From positions 1,175,258 through 1,230,919 of the forward strand of contig NZ_LR698973.1 of assembly GCF_902381825.1 (NCBI RefSeq): a stretch of DNA of 55,662 bases. The letters run 5' to 3'. The stretch comes from Pseudocoprococcus catus (GTDB lineage Bacteria > Bacillota > Clostridia > Lachnospirales > Lachnospiraceae). How positions within the stretch are numbered: position 1 is the first letter of the stretch; each line of letters begins with the position of its first letter. This document shows, in pieces, positions 8,817 to 15,868 of the stretch. Made by a program: the position numbers and the translations under genes. The notes beneath the pieces are model-generated. The model had not been told where the DNA came from. It was given only the letters and a program-made list of their open reading frames with translations, and did not search any database.

Positions 8817-10014
8817 AATCAAAAAAGTGTTTTCTAAATCAAAAAATAGAATTGCTGTCATAGTGTTATTCGTAATACTTGCGATAACCAGTATATTAAC
8901 GATTAACAGAGTGGAGTATGTTGATGAAAATGGAAATTCTTCTGTTGGAATTTCGGCTGTAAGAGATTTAAGAGAAGCCAAAAACCAATGGGCAGGTTAT
9001 TTGACAGAAGATACATTAAGCAAGGCATTGGAAGAGAACAGGACAATTAACAGTTCGAAAGAGGCATTGTCGGATGACATTACAGAACAAAATAAGGCAT
9101 ATGCAAAAAAGCAAGGCATAGCAGGTATTATGGATGTCATTATTTATGCTTTCAGCGATTACAGAGATTATAATTATTATGTAACGGATCAGATTTCTGA
9201 TGATGAAGTTGGAACAATCTATGAAAGAAGAATTTCTACTTTAAAAAATTGGCTTGAATCTGGAGAAGAAAGATTTACACAGGCAGAAAAAGATTTTATG
9301 ATTCAGAAATATAAAAAACTGAAAACTCCATTTTACTATGAATATATGGACGGTTGGGCTGCATTACTACAAAATATATCAACCTTTATTCTGATGTTGG
9401 CATTAGTGATCGGTTTTCTAGTATCCGGGATATTTTCAGATGAATTTCAGACAAAAGCAGATTCCATTTTTTTCTCTGCACGATTTGGAAGAAGCAGAGG
9501 GATTTCCGCAAAGGTAGGAGCAGGCTTTTGTATTACTACGGGATTCTATCTGATGTTTGTATTTCTATATACGTTTATTGTGCTTTTTGTATTAGGTGCA
9601 GACGGTGCAAGTTGTCCGATCCAGTTAGATTTGTGGAGAAGTGTTTATAATATTACTTTTTTACAGGCATATCTTTTTATTGTTGTTGGGGGATATATTG
9701 GAACTGTATTTGCTTCTACGCTTGCAATGATTGTATCAGCACTCACGCACTCGACTCCGACTGCCGTTATTGTGCCATTTATTGTGTTATGTGCATTTCC
9801 ATTTTTAAGTAAAATTATTACATTGCCTGGATTATGCTCTTTCTTTCCAGACCAGTTATTAGAAATTTATTTGGATATCAAAGAAGCTGGACTTATAACA
9901 TTGGGAAGTAAAGTAACCACAATAGCAACTGTTATTGTTCCTGTATATGCAGTGGTATGCTTGATTTTTCAACCGATACTGTACAGGGTATACCAAAAGG
10001 TGGAAATAAAATAA
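8797..10014 (+). CDS. ABC transporter permease
   Basis: A membrane protein of about 405 aa and the likely partner of the preceding ATPase. It has an N-terminal helix after a short basic segment (about residues 15-35), then a hydrophilic extracellular loop of about 150 residues, then five or six helices from about residue 195 to the end. This matches ABC-2 permeases. Start is uncertain: ATG 8797 has GGAGAG ten bases upstream, while ATG 8803 has AGGTG at better spacing. Either start lies within the end of the ATPase gene. The substrate cannot be read from sequence. Confidence 0.85.
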   Translation: MKMLRYEIKKVFSKSKNRIAVIVLFVILAITSILTINRVEYVDENGNSSVGISAVRDLREAKNQWAGYLTEDTLSKALEENRTINSSKEALSDDITEQNKAYAKKQGIAGIMDVIIYAFSDYRDYNYYVTDQISDDEVGTIYERRISTLKNWLESGEERFTQAEKDFMIQKYKKLKTPFYYEYMDGWAALLQNISTFILMLALVIGFLVSGIFSDEFQTKADSIFFSARFGRSRGISAKVGAGFCITTGFYLMFVFLYTFIVLFVLGADGASCPIQLDLWRSVYNITFLQAYLFIVVGGYIGTVFASTLAMIVSALTHSTPTAVIVPFIVLCAFPFLSKIITLPGLCSFFPDQLLEIYLDIKEAGLITLGSKVTTIATVIVPVYAVVCLIFQPILYRVYQKVEIK

Positions 10015-10719
10015 TTGAAACGATATGCAAGACGAAAAAAATTTAAAGTAAAAAAACTTTTTATCCTGTTATTTGCAGTAATGTTATGTGTGATGGCAGG
10101 AAAGGTTCTTCATTCATCTTTTACAACGCCTTTTCTTGGAAACATAACACACCATATGGCCAGTGAAGATCATGGCTGGAATCTGATTCTTGTAAATCGT
10201 GAGAATTATATTCCTGCTGATTATGAAGTACAGCTTACAGAATTATCAAATGGAAAAAAGGTTGATTCCAGAATTTATCCGGAATTGCAGGAAATGTTTA
10301 ATGCTGCAAGAGCGCAAGGATATGGATTGTTTGTTAGAGAGGGATATAGGACGCAGGAAGAACAGCAGCAACTAATGGACGAAAAAATAGAAGCATATGA
10401 AAATGAGGGAAAATCAAAGCCCGAAGCGAAAAAACTTGCAGAGCAATGGGTGGCAATTCCCGGAACAAGTGAACATCAGCTTGGTATTGCAGTCGATATA
10501 AACGCAGATACTTCAAAAAGTTCAAGAGATGATGTTTATAAGTGGCTTGAGGAAAATGCTCATAGATATGGATTTATAAAGCGTTATCCCTCAAATAAGA
10601 CGGATATAACAGGTGTTATAAATGAACCTTGGCATTATAGATACGTCGGGAAAGAAGCTGCGTCGGAAATATACTCTCAAGGAATTTGTTTGGAAGAATA
10701 TATAGAAACGCTGGAATAG
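10015..10719 (+). CDS. VanY-like D-alanyl-D-alanine carboxypeptidase
   Basis: A 234-aa peptidase of the M15 (VanY/DacB) family, which trims the terminal D-Ala from peptidoglycan stem peptides. An uncleaved signal anchor is at about residues 13-30. The zinc site is visible as SEHQLGIAVDIN (His and Asp ligands) near residue 155 and EPWHYRYVG (catalytic Glu and His) near 205. Translation starts at TTG 10015, which immediately follows the permease stop codon, with AAAGGTGG upstream. It probably sits outside the membrane and remodels the wall as part of the same stress cassette. Glycopeptide or other envelope-antibiotic tolerance is a guess from the family. Confidence 0.88.
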   Translation: MKRYARRKKFKVKKLFILLFAVMLCVMAGKVLHSSFTTPFLGNITHHMASEDHGWNLILVNRENYIPADYEVQLTELSNGKKVDSRIYPELQEMFNAARAQGYGLFVREGYRTQEEQQQLMDEKIEAYENEGKSKPEAKKLAEQWVAIPGTSEHQLGIAVDINADTSKSSRDDVYKWLEENAHRYGFIKRYPSNKTDITGVINEPWHYRYVGKEAASEIYSQGICLEEYIETLE

Positions 10720-10941
10720 AATTTCTTATATGGAATGGGTATATTGACCTGTTTCCAAAAATAAAATCCAAACTAAAAAATGAAAAGATGGACGGGGAAT
10801 ATACATAGAAGAATATTATGAGTAATTGACGAAGGAGGGCAGATTATAGCTAAGTTATTATTACTTTCCCTTGAGGAAAATGAGGACGAACTATTAAATG
10901 CAATTATTTCAGTTTTAGATGGTTTTGAAAATAAAACGCAG

Positions 10942-11280
10942 ATGACAAAAGAAAATTTTTGCACAAAATTAGTTTTTGAAGGAATGGAAATAGATGTTTC
11001 AAGACGAATGCTATATCGAGGAAAAAAAGAAGTTAAAGTTACGAGTGTAGAGTTTCAAATTCTGCATTTATTAGCAAGAAATCCGGGCAGAGTATTTAGT
11101 AAGGAACAGATATACGACATTGTGTGGAAAGAGCCTTATTCCGGCGATTACAATATTGTTATGAGCCACATTAGAAATATTAGAAAAAAGATTGAAGATG
11201 ATCCAAGTAAACCAATGTACATACAGACAGTATGGGGAGTTGGGTATCGCTTTAATAAAAATTTAAGCAGTGGTCTGTGA
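10942..11280 (+). CDS. OmpR/PhoB-type winged-helix regulator without receiver domain
   Basis: A 112-aa protein that is essentially the DNA-binding half of an OmpR-type response regulator: LVFEGMEIDVSRRML, the recognition region SVEFQILHLLARNPGRVFSKEQIY and the wing VWGVGYRF. No phosphorylation domain is present. The reading frame stays open upstream to 10822, past a strong GGAGGG (10834-10839), but contains no ATG, GTG or TTG before 10942. Translation may begin at ATA 10846 or ATT 10843, giving about 144 aa. The listed start is the first standard codon, though its ribosome site is poor. It lies in the island and converges on the XRE gene. Confidence 0.75.
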   Translation: MTKENFCTKLVFEGMEIDVSRRMLYRGKKEVKVTSVEFQILHLLARNPGRVFSKEQIYDIVWKEPYSGDYNIVMSHIRNIRKKIEDDPSKPMYIQTVWGVGYRFNKNLSSGL

Positions 11281-11307
11281 AAATAATACAGATCACTGCT
11301 TATTTTT
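11265..11307. terminator. Bidirectional terminator between regulator and XRE gene
   Basis: A 13-bp stem (11265-11277 with 11289-11301, one G-U pair) with an 11-base loop. It is followed by TATTTTTCG on the plus strand and by AAATTT-rich sequence on the other. It overlaps the ends of both convergent genes. Confidence 0.75.
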
Positions 11308-11557
11308 CGTTTTTGACACCCAAGAGGTATTCACAAGATACATGAAAAAATTCTGCAAGGGCAACTACTTCATAATCCGGTACAAAACGTGTTCCTTGTT
11401 CGATACGAAGTACAGTAAGATCACTGAATTCATATCCGGCAAGTTGCAGTTGTTCGGCTAATGCTTTTGGTGACATATGTTTTTCGATTCGTAGTGCTTT
11501 TACACGTTGTCCGATAAGGTTCTTGGAATTACTTTCCTTATTCCAGTAAATCTTCAT
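11300..11557 (-). CDS. XRE-family helix-turn-helix repressor
   Basis: An 85-aa DNA-binding protein. The HTH covers about residues 15-70: LIGQRVKALRIEKHMSPKALAEQL, then DLTVLRIEQGTRFVPDYEVVALAEFF and the closing VSCEYLLG. It resembles repressors that control mobile elements. The start at 11557 is supported by a short GAAAGTTGG site. Two copies of an ACTTC-TAAAGAT-GAAGT dyad lie upstream (11568-11585 and 11624-11640), one almost at the start codon, so autorepression is likely. Confidence 0.88.
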   Translation of the reverse strand: MKIYWNKESNSKNLIGQRVKALRIEKHMSPKALAEQLQLAGYEFSDLTVLRIEQGTRFVPDYEVVALAEFFHVSCEYLLGVKNEK

Positions 11558-11567
11558 TCAAACACCA

Positions 11568-11585
11568 ACTTTCTAAAGATGAAGT
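11568..11585. promoter_or_regulatory. Operator copy 1 of the XRE repressor (proposed)
   Basis: ACTTTC-TAAAGAT-GAAGT, an imperfect dyad immediately upstream of the XRE start codon. It differs from copy 2 by one extra T. Proposed as a repressor site because the pair brackets the XRE promoter region. Confidence 0.5.
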
Positions 11586-11623
11586 GTTACATGATTGATT
11601 TTACGGAATATTATTGATAATAT

Positions 11624-11640
11624 ACTTCTAAAGATGAAGT
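11624..11640. promoter_or_regulatory. Operator copy 2 of the XRE repressor (proposed)
   Basis: ACTTCTAAAGATGAAGT, with complementary ends ACTTC/GAAGT. It is 55 bases from copy 1 and could control the small ORF to its right as well as the XRE gene. Confidence 0.5.
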
Positions 11641-11728
11641 ATAAGAGAATAAAGTTGTTGAAAATAATTCAAGGACTGATAATACTGCCTGCAAAATGCA
11701 ATACTTATATGGAAAGGTGGACACAAAA

Positions 11729-11860
11729 ATGAACGAAGTATTTGAAACTGTAGCAGAGGTATTGGAGGAGCTTCGAAGCGAAGCTGGAGAGCGTGAGTAT
11801 TCCGTATGTACGAAAGAAGCCATTTTTGAAGAGCTTCCTATCGGATGTGTTTATCTATGA
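11729..11860 (+). CDS. Possible small ORF of 43 aa in the island
   Basis: Begins MNEVFETVAEVLEELRSE with a good AAAGGTGG site eight bases upstream and ends at the TGA at 11858. It is acidic, with a helical appearance and no recognised family. It overlaps the recombinase-like stump in another frame, so only one of the two can be the historical coding frame at 11793-11860. Either this is a real small protein near the XRE operator, or its open frame is a chance result of a deletion that joined two element segments. Confidence 0.35.
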   Translation: MNEVFETVAEVLEELRSEAGEREYSVCTKEAIFEELPIGCVYL

Positions 11861-11999
11861 GGAAGAGCAAAAGGATGGCAGAATATTAAAAGGTCTCCGG
11901 TTTAAATTTCCGATATATATGAATGGCAGAAATGTATTGGTGGTGGATTGGGACAACGAAAGTACAGATGAAACTGTCGTTTTATTGGATAGGAAATAG
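11793..11999 (+). pseudogene. C-terminal stump of an element recombinase ending in the attachment site
   Basis: The 68-residue frame contains YVRKKPFLKSFLSDVFIYEE, ILKGLRFKFPIY and a final DETVVLLDRK. It has no proper start, and the frame continues upstream without a start codon to about 11751. The middle resembles the extreme C-terminus of element-encoded serine recombinases as I remember them, though no catalytic domain is present to prove it. The last codons match the end of RlmD (VETVVLLQRK). This suggests the integrase gene overlapped the attachment site, and that a deletion removed its catalytic part. Confidence 0.45.
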
Positions 12000-12063
12000 G
12001 CGGTTTTGACCATTTAATGAAAAATATAAAAAGCGTCGTTGATTTCTAATCAGCCCTTTGTTA

Positions 12064-12840
12064 TCAAACCGCCAGAATCTGCAGCAGATTACGGATAATG
12101 GAGTTGGCGTCCCCTCGGATGCCGTAATCACAATACTGGAAGATTGGCGAATTCAGATTGGTGTTTACCGCAATGATACATTGACTGTTTTTCATGCCGG
12201 CCAGATGCTGGATAGCTCCGGAGATGCCGAAGGCCAGATACACTTTGGGATGGACGAAGCTGCCGGTCTGGCCGATTTGTTCTGAAGGCCCTGCCCAGCC
12301 GCAGTCAACGACAGGTCTGGAGGCGCCAATTGAGGCGTCAAAAAAATCTGCCAGTCTGCGCAATGCTTCAAAGCTCTGTTCATTCATCAGGCCTCTGCCA
12401 CCGGCGAAAATGAGTGGAGCGTCTTTGATATCTTTTGACACATTTTCGTGAATAATTTTTCTTACAAAAACAATTTTACCGGGAGCAGTATGGTTCCCTG
12501 GGCATTTTTCTGCAGTATTACCGGGAGCAGAGGCAGAAAGTTCAGCAACTTTGACACAGCTCTGAAGTAAATTCTGACGAGGCTCTGTGATGCCGGTGTC
12601 TTTGACAACGATGACTGTCGGTTGATCGTCAGAAAAAGCATAATGTGAAAAACTTTTGCCGTCGAGAGAGGGACGGAGGCCTTGCAGACGCCCATTGTCA
12701 ACGCTTAAAGCAATGCAGTCTGTCAGCAGTGAAGCGGACAGACGTACGGCCATTTCGGCAGCTACTTCCGATATTTCCAGTGCTTTTTCTGTCAGCTGCA
12801 GAGTCAGGTTCTGATTCTTTTTTCCAATTACATAAATCAT
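12064..12840 (-). CDS. etfA: Electron transfer flavoprotein alpha subunit
   Basis: FAD-binding subunit of an electron transfer flavoprotein, which passes electrons between an acyl-CoA dehydrogenase and another carrier. The C-terminal FAD domain is clear: AGGRGLMNEQSFEALRRLAD, ASRPVVDCGWAGPSEQIGQTG, KVYLAFGISGAIQHLAGM and INTNLNSPIFQYCDYGIRGD-type sequence. At 258 aa it is shorter than most EtfA (about 320-340), with a reduced N-terminal domain. It overlaps the 3' end of etfB by four bases. The frame is intact, but its partner is broken, so it may be in early decay. Confidence 0.9.
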   Translation of the reverse strand: MIYVIGKKNQNLTLQLTEKALEISEVAAEMAVRLSASLLTDCIALSVDNGRLQGLRPSLDGKSFSHYAFSDDQPTVIVVKDTGITEPRQNLLQSCVKVAELSASAPGNTAEKCPGNHTAPGKIVFVRKIIHENVSKDIKDAPLIFAGGRGLMNEQSFEALRRLADFFDASIGASRPVVDCGWAGPSEQIGQTGSFVHPKVYLAFGISGAIQHLAGMKNSQCIIAVNTNLNSPIFQYCDYGIRGDANSIIRNLLQILAV

Positions 12841-13615
12841 CTTTTTCTTCTTCCTTGAAATCCTTTTTCGCGAAGAATCCGCAACAGATTTGCAGCAGAT
12901 TCGTCATCGCTGAGTCCGTTTAAAAGCGTCATTGAGGTGGATTTATCCTTTGACGGTTCTGTTTTTCGGATTAAATGCAAACCGGTTTTGGCTGAGGACA
13001 ATCCGGCAGCGATGGCATTTCCATCCAGATGCTGAATGGTCATATCCTGATAGGTTCTGATAATATCTGCAATTTTGGGTTGCCTGGTGACACCCTGTTC
13101 GCGGATGGATTGAATAAGCACCGGCCTTTTCAGGCGGTAGACGGCCTCTTTGGAAGATGAAATATATTTTCTGGCATAGAGGACCTGGTCTTTGGTATAA
13201 ATTTCCTGACTGTAAACGACTCTTGGAATGCCGAGATGACAGGATACCTGAGTGGATACATTGACGGCATCGCCGTCGTATGCCAGACGTCCGAATAGGA
13301 TCAGATCGTAATCGAGAAAGTAAGTTCGAATGGTTTCTGCCATTATCTGCGAGAGTTGTTCGGTTTCTGAAAATCAAATCGCTCAAAGCCGATCAGACAG
13401 GCTGCATCAGCACCGTAGGTGCAGGCTTTCTTCAAAGTTTCTATATTGTCCGATACGTTTTCTGTAAAGAGTAAAGCAGTTACTTGGCCGATAAAATGCT
13501 CCTTCAGCATTATGGATTCTGCCAGTACATTGCAGTCGCTTTTGCACAGATACTGCTCATCATCAAACAAATCTGGATTGCTGTATATATTTCTTAATAT
13601 CACCCAAATATTCAT
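12837..13615 (-). pseudogene. etfB: Electron transfer flavoprotein beta subunit, frameshifted
   Basis: The gene is in two frames. The N-terminal part (13343-13615, starting MNIWVILRNIY with AAGGTG upstream) runs to GADAACLIGFERFDF and then leaves frame. The C-terminal part continues MAETIRTYFLDYDLILFGRLAYDGD, the EtfB AMP/FAD-binding region, to 12837. Restoring one T to a short T-run on the coding strand (A-run 13370-13373 on plus) gives GFERFDFSETEQLSQIMAE and reconnects the two. A single-base deletion is the simplest reading. A sequencing error or slippage at this run cannot be excluded. Confidence 0.82.
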
Positions 13616-13719
13616 AGGACATTTCACCTTCGGGCAGAGATGCAGATCCTTTTTCATTTCTGAAAAAAATCATATTCATCTGTTGAAATTGACGGGGCGC
13701 AATTAGTTCATCGACAAAT

Positions 13720-13737
13720 GTTTAGTATGCTAACTAA
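13720..13737. promoter_or_regulatory. Proposed operator, etf side of the divergent pair
   Basis: GTTTAGTATGCTAACTAA. Its core GTT-nnG-n-ATGC-n-AACTA also occurs at 13862-13887. One copy lies near each of the two divergent genes in the 360-base gap, which suggests one regulator for both. Confidence 0.4.
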
Positions 13738-13827
13738 TCAATTCGCGTAAATTGCATTACAATAAAAAAATTCGTCAATCAATTTTTTGCACAAATTTTA
13801 TTTGAATCTTTTGTAAAAAATTATGTG

Positions 13828-13856
13828 TTGACTTCCTGGTGTCGGCATGATATATT
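13828..13856 (+). promoter_or_regulatory. Sigma-A-type promoter of the acyl-CoA dehydrogenase remnant
   Basis: TTGACT at 13828-13833 and TATATT at 13851-13856 with a 17-base spacer. The operator dyad at 13862-13887 lies just downstream, where a bound repressor would block transcription. Confidence 0.7.
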
Positions 13857-13861
13857 CAATG

Positions 13862-13887
13862 CAAATAGTTGGCATGCAAACTATTTG
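13862..13887. promoter_or_regulatory. Operator dyad downstream of the acd promoter
   Basis: CAAATAGTT and AACTATTTG (9-bp arms) flank GGCATGCA. It overlaps the expected transcription start and shares its core with 13720-13737. A TetR- or MarR-like regulator is plausible, but none is encoded next to it. Confidence 0.6.
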
Positions 13888-13978
13888 GAACGCGAAATAA
13901 AATGCGATGTGAAAACGAAACAAAAAGTGTGTAGGGCGTAACTGTCCCCATAACAGTTGCGATATGAAGGAGGATATT

Positions 13979-14322
13979 ATGAATTTTGAATTAACTGAAC
14001 AGCAGAAATCCATCTAGGAAGCAGCAAGAAAATTTGCCCAGGAAGAATTACTTCCGGGTGTTCTTGAACGAGATGAAAAGAGTGAATTTCCTGTGGAACA
14101 GTTCCATAAAGTCGGTGAGCTGGGCTTTATCGGTTTGCCTTATCCGAAAGAATATGGCGGTCAGGGACTTGGTTATATGGAATATGCGCTTGCAGTAGAA
14201 GAAGTTTCCAAGGTAGATGTTTCCTTTGGTATTGCTTTTTATGTAACCACTTCTCTTTATGCCGGCAGTGTTTGGAACTCTGATGCAACAGAAGAACAGA
14301 AGAAAGCTTTATTTCCTATCAC
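13979..14322 (+). pseudogene. Acyl-CoA dehydrogenase, nonsense mutation and 3' truncation
   Basis: With a perfect AAGGAGG site, the ATG at 13979 starts MNFELTEQQKSI and hits TAG at 14015. Beyond the stop the same frame continues EAARKFAQEELLPG, LGFIGLPYPKEYGGQGLGY, EEVSKVDVSFGI and ATEEQKKALFPIT, the N-terminal half of an acyl-CoA dehydrogenase. The match ends near 14322, so the flavin- and base-containing C-terminal 250 residues are gone. With EtfAB this would be an acryloyl-CoA reductase or butyryl-CoA dehydrogenase type complex. The frame from ATG 14093 stays open but cannot encode an active enzyme. Confidence 0.88.
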
Positions 14323-14354
14323 ATACAGGCCTTTTTCGTGCATTCGTTCAAAGC

Positions 14355-14418
14355 ATAAAATCCGGCATAATGAAAGTAAAAATAATGATTGCTTTTACTT
14401 TATCATGTCGGATTTTAT
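14355..14418. terminator. Long bidirectional hairpin between acd remnant and ABC lipoprotein
   Basis: Arms 14355-14381 and 14393-14418 pair over about 26 bases with few mismatches. T-rich ends lie on both strands (ATTTTATTTT on plus). It probably ends transcription of the minus-strand lipoprotein gene and of the acd remnant. Confidence 0.75.
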
Positions 14419-14442
14419 TTTAAAGATGAATAAGAGATTGGG

Positions 14443-15510
14443 TTACTGTTCAATGGCCTGATAATCATCGCCGAGGGTGATGCCCAGATCAGAAGCAATC
14501 TGCGGATTGTAAATGCGTGTCAGACTCTGAGGGTCTTCAACAGGCATTTCGGCCGGATTCTTGCCGTTTACAAGGATGTCATAGGCCTGTTCGCCGGCAC
14601 GGTAGCCGATATCATAGAAATCGATGGAGAGAGAGGCAAGGCCGCAGCCTGTACACTGGCTTTCTTCACCACAGATGATCGGTACGCCTGCAGGACGGGC
14701 AACAGCGTCGATAATGGACTGGTTGCTGGATACAACATTATCCGTTGGTACATAGATCACATCGCATTCAGAAACACAATTGTTGGTCACGGCCTGCAGG
14801 TCATTGGAATCTGAAAAACTGAAATCCTTGTGCTTAATATTTAGATCATCCAGATAAGCGGCGATATGTTCTGCCTGGTAAACGGAATTGACTTCGGCTG
14901 AACAATAGAGGATACCGACCTGTTTTACATCAGGGAAAAGGTCAGCAATGATCTGTGCCTGCTGATCAAGCGGTGCAAGATCGTTGGTACCGGTGACATT
15001 GATGCCTGTGCAGCCATTCGCATCCAGCTCAATATCCAGTGCAGCGGCGAAACTTGTGACAGATGTGCCGACAACAGGAATTGTTGATGTGGCATTCGAG
15101 CAGGCCTGAAGGGCAGCTGTTGCATTGGCCATGATCAAATCAACACCGCCGTTGACAAACTGGTTGGCAATGGTTGCACATGTCTGGGAGTCACCCTGGG
15201 CGTTCTGAACATTGAATGTAACATGATTTTCTCCGAGCAGCTTTACCAATGCATCTTCGAATCCCTGTGTAGCTCTGTCCAGTGCATCATGCTGGACGAG
15301 CTGGCAGATACCAATCTGATAGACTTTGCCGTCGGCTGCGGTACTGTCGGAAGCAGTTTCGGCTGCGGTTGTTGAAGTGTTTTCTGCAGCTGATTCAGTG
15401 GTTGTATTTACTACGGATGAGTTGGTGTTGGAGCCGCAGCCTGCCAGGCAACCCATAGCCAAAGCTGCACAGGCAATGGCAGATAACATTTTTCTAATTC
15501 CCTTTTTCAT
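14443..15510 (-). CDS. ABC transporter substrate-binding lipoprotein (TrpX/PF04392 type)
   Basis: A 355-aa extracellular binding protein. The signal peptide ends in the lipobox LAGC (Cys about residue 25), followed by a Ser/Thr/Ala-rich linker to about 60. The body starts YQIGICQLVQHDALDRATQGF and contains GDSQTCATIANQFV, VKQVGILYCSAEVNS and YVPTDNVVSSN, characteristic of the group that binds aromatic amino acids or similar small ligands. The matching permease and ATPase genes are not adjacent, so it is an orphan here or works with a transporter encoded elsewhere. A good GGAGGA site precedes the ATG. Confidence 0.88.
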   Translation of the reverse strand: MKKGIRKMLSAIACAALAMGCLAGCGSNTNSSVVNTTTESAAENTSTTAAETASDSTAADGKVYQIGICQLVQHDALDRATQGFEDALVKLLGENHVTFNVQNAQGDSQTCATIANQFVNGGVDLIMANATAALQACSNATSTIPVVGTSVTSFAAALDIELDANGCTGINVTGTNDLAPLDQQAQIIADLFPDVKQVGILYCSAEVNSVYQAEHIAAYLDDLNIKHKDFSFSDSNDLQAVTNNCVSECDVIYVPTDNVVSSNQSIIDAVARPAGVPIICGEESQCTGCGLASLSIDFYDIGYRAGEQAYDILVNGKNPAEMPVEDPQSLTRIYNPQIASDLGITLGDDYQAIEQ

Positions 15511-15630
15511 TCATTTCCTCCTTGTACGTAACTTCTGAATCGTGATGTGAAGATTACGATTGACTTTCCTTCTTAAAAATATAAACATGACTGTCAGTTT
15601 AAAGCGTTGCGCTTTAAATCGATAAATTAA

Positions 15631-15659
15631 ATTATAACATTATTTACGCAACAATTCAA
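15631..15659 (-). promoter_or_regulatory. Promoter of the ABC lipoprotein gene
   Basis: On the minus strand, TTGAAT (15659-15654) and TATAAT (15636-15631) are separated by 17 bases. A small hairpin (TAAAGCG/CGCTTTA, 15600-15616) lies in the leader. The 358-base gap 15511-15868 holds this promoter and the one at 15746-15774; I see nothing else in it. Confidence 0.75.
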
Positions 15660-15745
15660 CAGGGAAATCATTTGAAATAAAGTTAGTTGTATGATATGCT
15701 GCAATTATAAAAAGTACATAAAGAGTGTAAAATATTTAAAACACA

Positions 15746-15774
15746 TTGTGTAGTATACAAAAGTGCGATATAAT
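15746..15774 (+). promoter_or_regulatory. Promoter of the small XRE-like gene
   Basis: TTGTGT (15746-15751), a 17-base spacer, and TATAAT (15769-15774). The start codon is about 95 bases downstream. Confidence 0.65.
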
Positions 15775-15868
15775 AGACGTAAGATGTAATATTTTAAAGA
15801 GCGAATCAGAGACATACAAGGCTATATATGTCTGCGGATGTGCGTGATTTGAGGAGGAAAATGAGATT

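Larger units (their letters stand above)
5960..11999. mobile_element. Degraded integrative element inserted at the 3' end of rlmD
   Basis: This interval is visibly more AT-rich than its flanks and carries accessory genes: a DUF6075-like fragment, sigma factor, ABC transporter, VanY-like peptidase, winged-helix regulator and XRE repressor. At its right edge a recombinase-like C-terminal fragment ends with DETVVLLDRK followed by a stop. The end of rlmD at the left edge reads VETVVLLQRKNM. The two DNA stretches (5960-5990 and 11967-11998) share a GA-ACTGT-GT-TT pattern, as expected of attL and attR. The integrase body and all conjugation genes are missing, so the element is probably immobile. 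Boundaries are inferred; a comparison with an empty rlmD locus would decide. Confidence 0.6.

Noticed and set aside
11611..11823. Minus-strand open frame opposite the recombinase stump.
   Set aside because: No ribosome site, low-complexity Ser-rich content, and antisense to better candidates.
12943..13386. Third-frame minus-strand ORF of 147 aa overlapping etfB.
   Set aside because: Composition is typical of an out-of-frame reading (Arg/Ser/Cys rich) and the other two frames match EtfB.
15511..15868. T-box or other amino-acid riboswitch before the TrpX-like lipoprotein gene.
   Set aside because: Only a small TAAAGCG hairpin is seen. There is no T-box sequence or specifier stem.
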